DNA of 53,864 nt, taken from an uncultured Spirochaetia bacterium. GTDB lineage: Bacteria > Spirochaetota > Brachyspiria > Brachyspirales > Brachyspiraceae. Location: assembly GCA_947038115.1 (NCBI GenBank), contig CAMQVF010000004.1, positions 1-53,864 on the forward strand, given 5' to 3'. The notes beneath the pieces are model-generated. The model did not search any database, was not told the DNA's origin, and saw only the letters and a program-made list of their open reading frames with translations. This document shows, one piece after another, positions 52,380 to 53,864 of this stretch (within the stretch, counting starts at the first letter, position 1; each line of letters starts with the position of its first letter). The position numbers were made by a program, and so were the translations under genes.

Positions 52380-52478
52380 ATGTCATCAGGTTCATTTATA
52401 TTTATGCTTTTAAGTTTGGTAATTTCTTGGGGAGGATTCGCCTTCTTTCTTAGTATTGCTTTAAGAAAAAAGAAATAA
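52380..52478 (+). CDS. MetS-like small subunit of an NSS transporter (32 aa)
   Basis: 32-codon gene, ATG to TAA, with a very strong RBS (AGGGGGG) 7 bases upstream. The peptide has one hydrophobic helix with SGSFIFMLLSLVISWGGFAF, ending SIALRKKK. The 'SxGxixMmxxxxxiiWGG' pattern and basic tail match the methionine/alanine importer small-subunit family (MetS) found immediately after NSS transporter genes in other bacteria. It is required for transport in that system; here by analogy. Stop is followed by a terminator at 52504-52536. Confidence 0.82.
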   Translation: MSSGSFIFMLLSLVISWGGFAFFLSIALRKKK

Positions 52479-52503
52479 ATTTAATATATAAAAAAAATAT
52501 ATA

Positions 52504-52536
52504 GGGCATGTGGTTATAACAACTGCATGCCTTTTT
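52504..52536 (+). terminator. terminator of the NSS transporter operon
   Basis: GGGCATG (52504-52510) pairs with CATGCCT (52526-52532, one G-T), followed by a run of T. Confidence 0.85.
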
Positions 52537-52610
52537 ATTTTAACTTAAGCTTATTTTGTATTTCTTTTTGTTTAACTAATACTATAATAAATTATTAGGA
52601 GGTGTATCAT

Positions 52611-53045
52611 ATGTCTGGAAATATAAATATAGTTATTATTGAGGGTAGGGTAGTCAGAGATCCTGAATGTAGTAAAATAAAAACAGGCTCATCGATTTGT
52701 AAATTTTCTGTGGCTAATAATAGATATTACTACTCAAATAATCAAGTGAATAATGAAGTTTCTTTTTTCGACTTTGTCTCTTGGGGACGATTGGCTGAAA
52801 ATGCGGCATTAAATATGCATAAGGGTACTCATGTTTTTATTACAGGCGAAATTAAACAAAATACTTATAAATCGAAAGCTGGAGAAAATAAAACTAAGAT
52901 ATATATTTTAGCATTAGAAATAAAATATTTAGATAAAAAAGAAGTGGTAACTAAGGCATTATATGACAGCTCAAGTTCTTCATATAATAATGATGTGAAT
53001 ATTATAAAAACTAGTATAGATGAAAAGTTAGATATTGCTTTATAA
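52611..53045 (+). CDS. ssb: single-stranded DNA-binding protein
   Basis: 144 aa from ATG 52611, eight bases after AGGAGG; the in-frame GTG inside that RBS is rejected. The OB-fold is clear: NIVIIEGRVVRDPECSKIKTGSSICKFSVANNR, SFFDFVSWGRLAENAALNMHKGTHVFITGEIKQNTY. The C-terminal tail is short and ends KLDIAL, lacking the acidic DDDIPF tip by which SSB recruits other proteins. A TATAAT (52583-52588) lies upstream with a poor -35. It might be a secondary SSB; the main one could be elsewhere. Confidence 0.93.
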   Translation: MSGNINIVIIEGRVVRDPECSKIKTGSSICKFSVANNRYYYSNNQVNNEVSFFDFVSWGRLAENAALNMHKGTHVFITGEIKQNTYKSKAGENKTKIYILALEIKYLDKKEVVTKALYDSSSSSYNNDVNIIKTSIDEKLDIAL

Positions 53046-53082
53046 GTTAATTAGTTAAAATAGTTTTCTTTGCTAATTTCTA

Positions 53083-53111
53083 TTGACTTAAAATTTTACT
53101 TATTATATATT
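53083..53111 (+). promoter_or_regulatory. promoter for the NCS2 permease gene
   Basis: TTGACT (53083-53088), 17-base spacer, TATATT (53106-53111). About 34 bases remain before the ATG at 53152, too short for a purine riboswitch. Confidence 0.6.
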
Positions 53112-53151
53112 GTGCTTTTCTATTAATAGTTATAATATATGGAGTCTTTTT

Positions 53152-53864
53152 ATGGACAAATTTTTCAAGTTGAAAGAAAATAAAACCACTGTTAGAACAG
53201 AGATTGTAGCAGGTACTACAACATTTATGACAATGGCTTATATTTTGGCGGTAAACCCAGGAATCCTATCAGCAACAGGAATGGATGCTGGCGGAGTTTT
53301 CACGGCAACGGCATTATCATCGGCAATAGCAACATTGGTTATGGCATTAGTCGCTAATTTACCATTTGCATTGGCACCGGGAATGGGGCTTAATGCATTT
53401 TTTGCATTTACTGTTGTATTAGGTATGGGATATAGTTGGCAAACAGCTTTAACCGCAGTGTTTTTAGAAGGAATAATATTTCTTATACTTACAATATTTA
53501 ATATTCGTGAGGCTATAGTTAATAGCATACCTATGACGGTGAAACGTGCGATATCGGTTGGTATAGGGTTGTTTATCGCATTTATAGGACTTCAGTCATC
53601 TGGTATTATAGTTAATAATGAAGCAACATTGCTTGGTCTTGGAGAAGTTTTTTCTGGATCAGCATTATTAGCGCTTGTGGGTATTATAATTACTTCGGTG
53701 CTATTAGTTTTAAAATTTAAAGGTGCTTTACTAGTTGGTATATTAGCAACGACAATTATTGGTATTCCTATGGGTATTACAAAATTAAGTTTAGACGCTT
53801 CTTTTTTTCCACCTTCTTTATCGAGTGTTGCTTTCCAATTAGATTTTTCGAAGATGTTAGATCC
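53152..53864 (+). CDS. AzgA-type NCS2 purine (guanine/hypoxanthine/adenine) permease, N-terminal part
   Basis: The first 237 residues; cut by the window end. MDKFFKLKENKTTVRTEIVAGTTTFMTMAYILAVNPGIL is the AzgA start, then DAGGVFTATALSSAIATLVMAL, NLPFALAPGMGLNAFFAFTVV and GIGLFIAFIGLQSSGIIV. Together these show the AzgA branch of NCS2, H+-coupled uptake of purine bases across the inner membrane. RBS GGAG lies 7 bases before ATG 53152. The next gene and the C-terminal half are outside the window. Confidence 0.96.
   Translation, partial: MDKFFKLKENKTTVRTEIVAGTTTFMTMAYILAVNPGILSATGMDAGGVFTATALSSAIATLVMALVANLPFALAPGMGLNAFFAFTVVLGMGYSWQTALTAVFLEGIIFLILTIFNIREAIVNSIPMTVKRAISVGIGLFIAFIGLQSSGIIVNNEATLLGLGEVFSGSALLALVGIIITSVLLVLKFKGALLVGILATTIIGIPMGITKLSLDASFFPPSLSSVAFQLDFSKMLD

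Noticed and set aside
53046-53151. Purine riboswitch before the AzgA-type permease
   Set aside because: The leader after the promoter is only about 34 bases, and none of the conserved purine-aptamer loop sequences are visible.
1-53864. CRISPR array, insertion sequence or integrated prophage
   Set aside because: No regularly spaced direct repeats, transposase or integrase were found; the tail-like gene at 27485-29104 stands alone.

Overview
The window is AT-rich (roughly 27-30% GC by eye) and reads as a stretch of bacterial chromosome from a spirochaete, most like Brachyspira. The clues are a spirochaete-type 'spiro-SPASM' protein, a TlyC-type haemolysin/CorC protein, FlgM, many short lipoproteins with a Cys lipobox, a TonB-like protein plus outer-membrane protein (diderm envelope), and the base composition. 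This assignment is inference from gene content; no rRNA is present to confirm it. Coding density is high, and most start codons have a clear purine-rich ribosome binding site.

Layout. 1-2.0 kb: hslV-hslU protease (hslU runs off the left edge) and an Ldh2-type dehydrogenase, on the minus strand. 2.0-9.3 kb: a plus-strand run of a GH13 enzyme, a GAF histidine kinase, a helical protein, a DUF3810 membrane protein, a DJ-1 protein and a sugar nucleotidyltransferase. 9.3-11.2 kb: the spiro-SPASM pair. 11.3 kb: an HTH-receiver fusion. 11.9-16.4 kb: priA, a DksA-like gene, rpsI-rplM and a TPR lipoprotein. 16.5-25.6 kb: a metallo-hydrolase, a DUF1858 protein, tRNA-Asp-rpsT, rsmD-queA-(XPB-N-like)-lepB, tRNA-Leu and lon. 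25.7-36 kb: a STAS protein, yebC-ruvC, a phage-tail-like protein, a MacB/Lol-type ABC exporter with coaBC, and a TPR membrane protein. 36-41.3 kb: an outer-membrane protein, pgpH-ybeY-tlyC and a TonB-like gene. 41.4-44.4 kb: a tandem pair of duplicated lipoprotein genes. 44.6-47.3 kb: rsmI, flgM and a LuxR/degenerate-kinase pair. 47.3-47.8 kb: a long AT-rich gap. 47.8-53.9 kb: a periplasmic-binding lipoprotein, an ankyrin protein, rex, an NSS transporter with a 32-aa partner, ssb and an azgA-type permease that runs off the right edge.

The most notable structure is the 536-bp non-coding gap at 47275-47810. It holds six TTATNNACA DnaA-box-like 9-mers and two one-base variants, in two clusters. 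Each cluster is preceded by an identical 17-bp near-palindrome. Between the clusters lies a DnaA box followed by five TAA triplets and an AT-only tract, which resembles a basal unwinding element. About 6 kb away, in a separate intergenic gap, is a 16-mer one base from the ParB site parS. Together these suggest the chromosomal origin region, although no dnaA or dnaN is present here. Genes diverge from the gap, and the most conserved, highly expressed genes to its left (rplM-rpsI, rpsT, lon, priA) point away from it.

Other points of interest are several apparently inactivated signalling proteins: a kinase-like protein without its His, N and G boxes, a receiver fused to an HTH with Glu at the usual phospho-Asp place, and a radical-SAM-like protein that has lost two of its three cluster cysteines. 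There is also a likely leaderless promoter and a 32-aa MetS-like transporter subunit.
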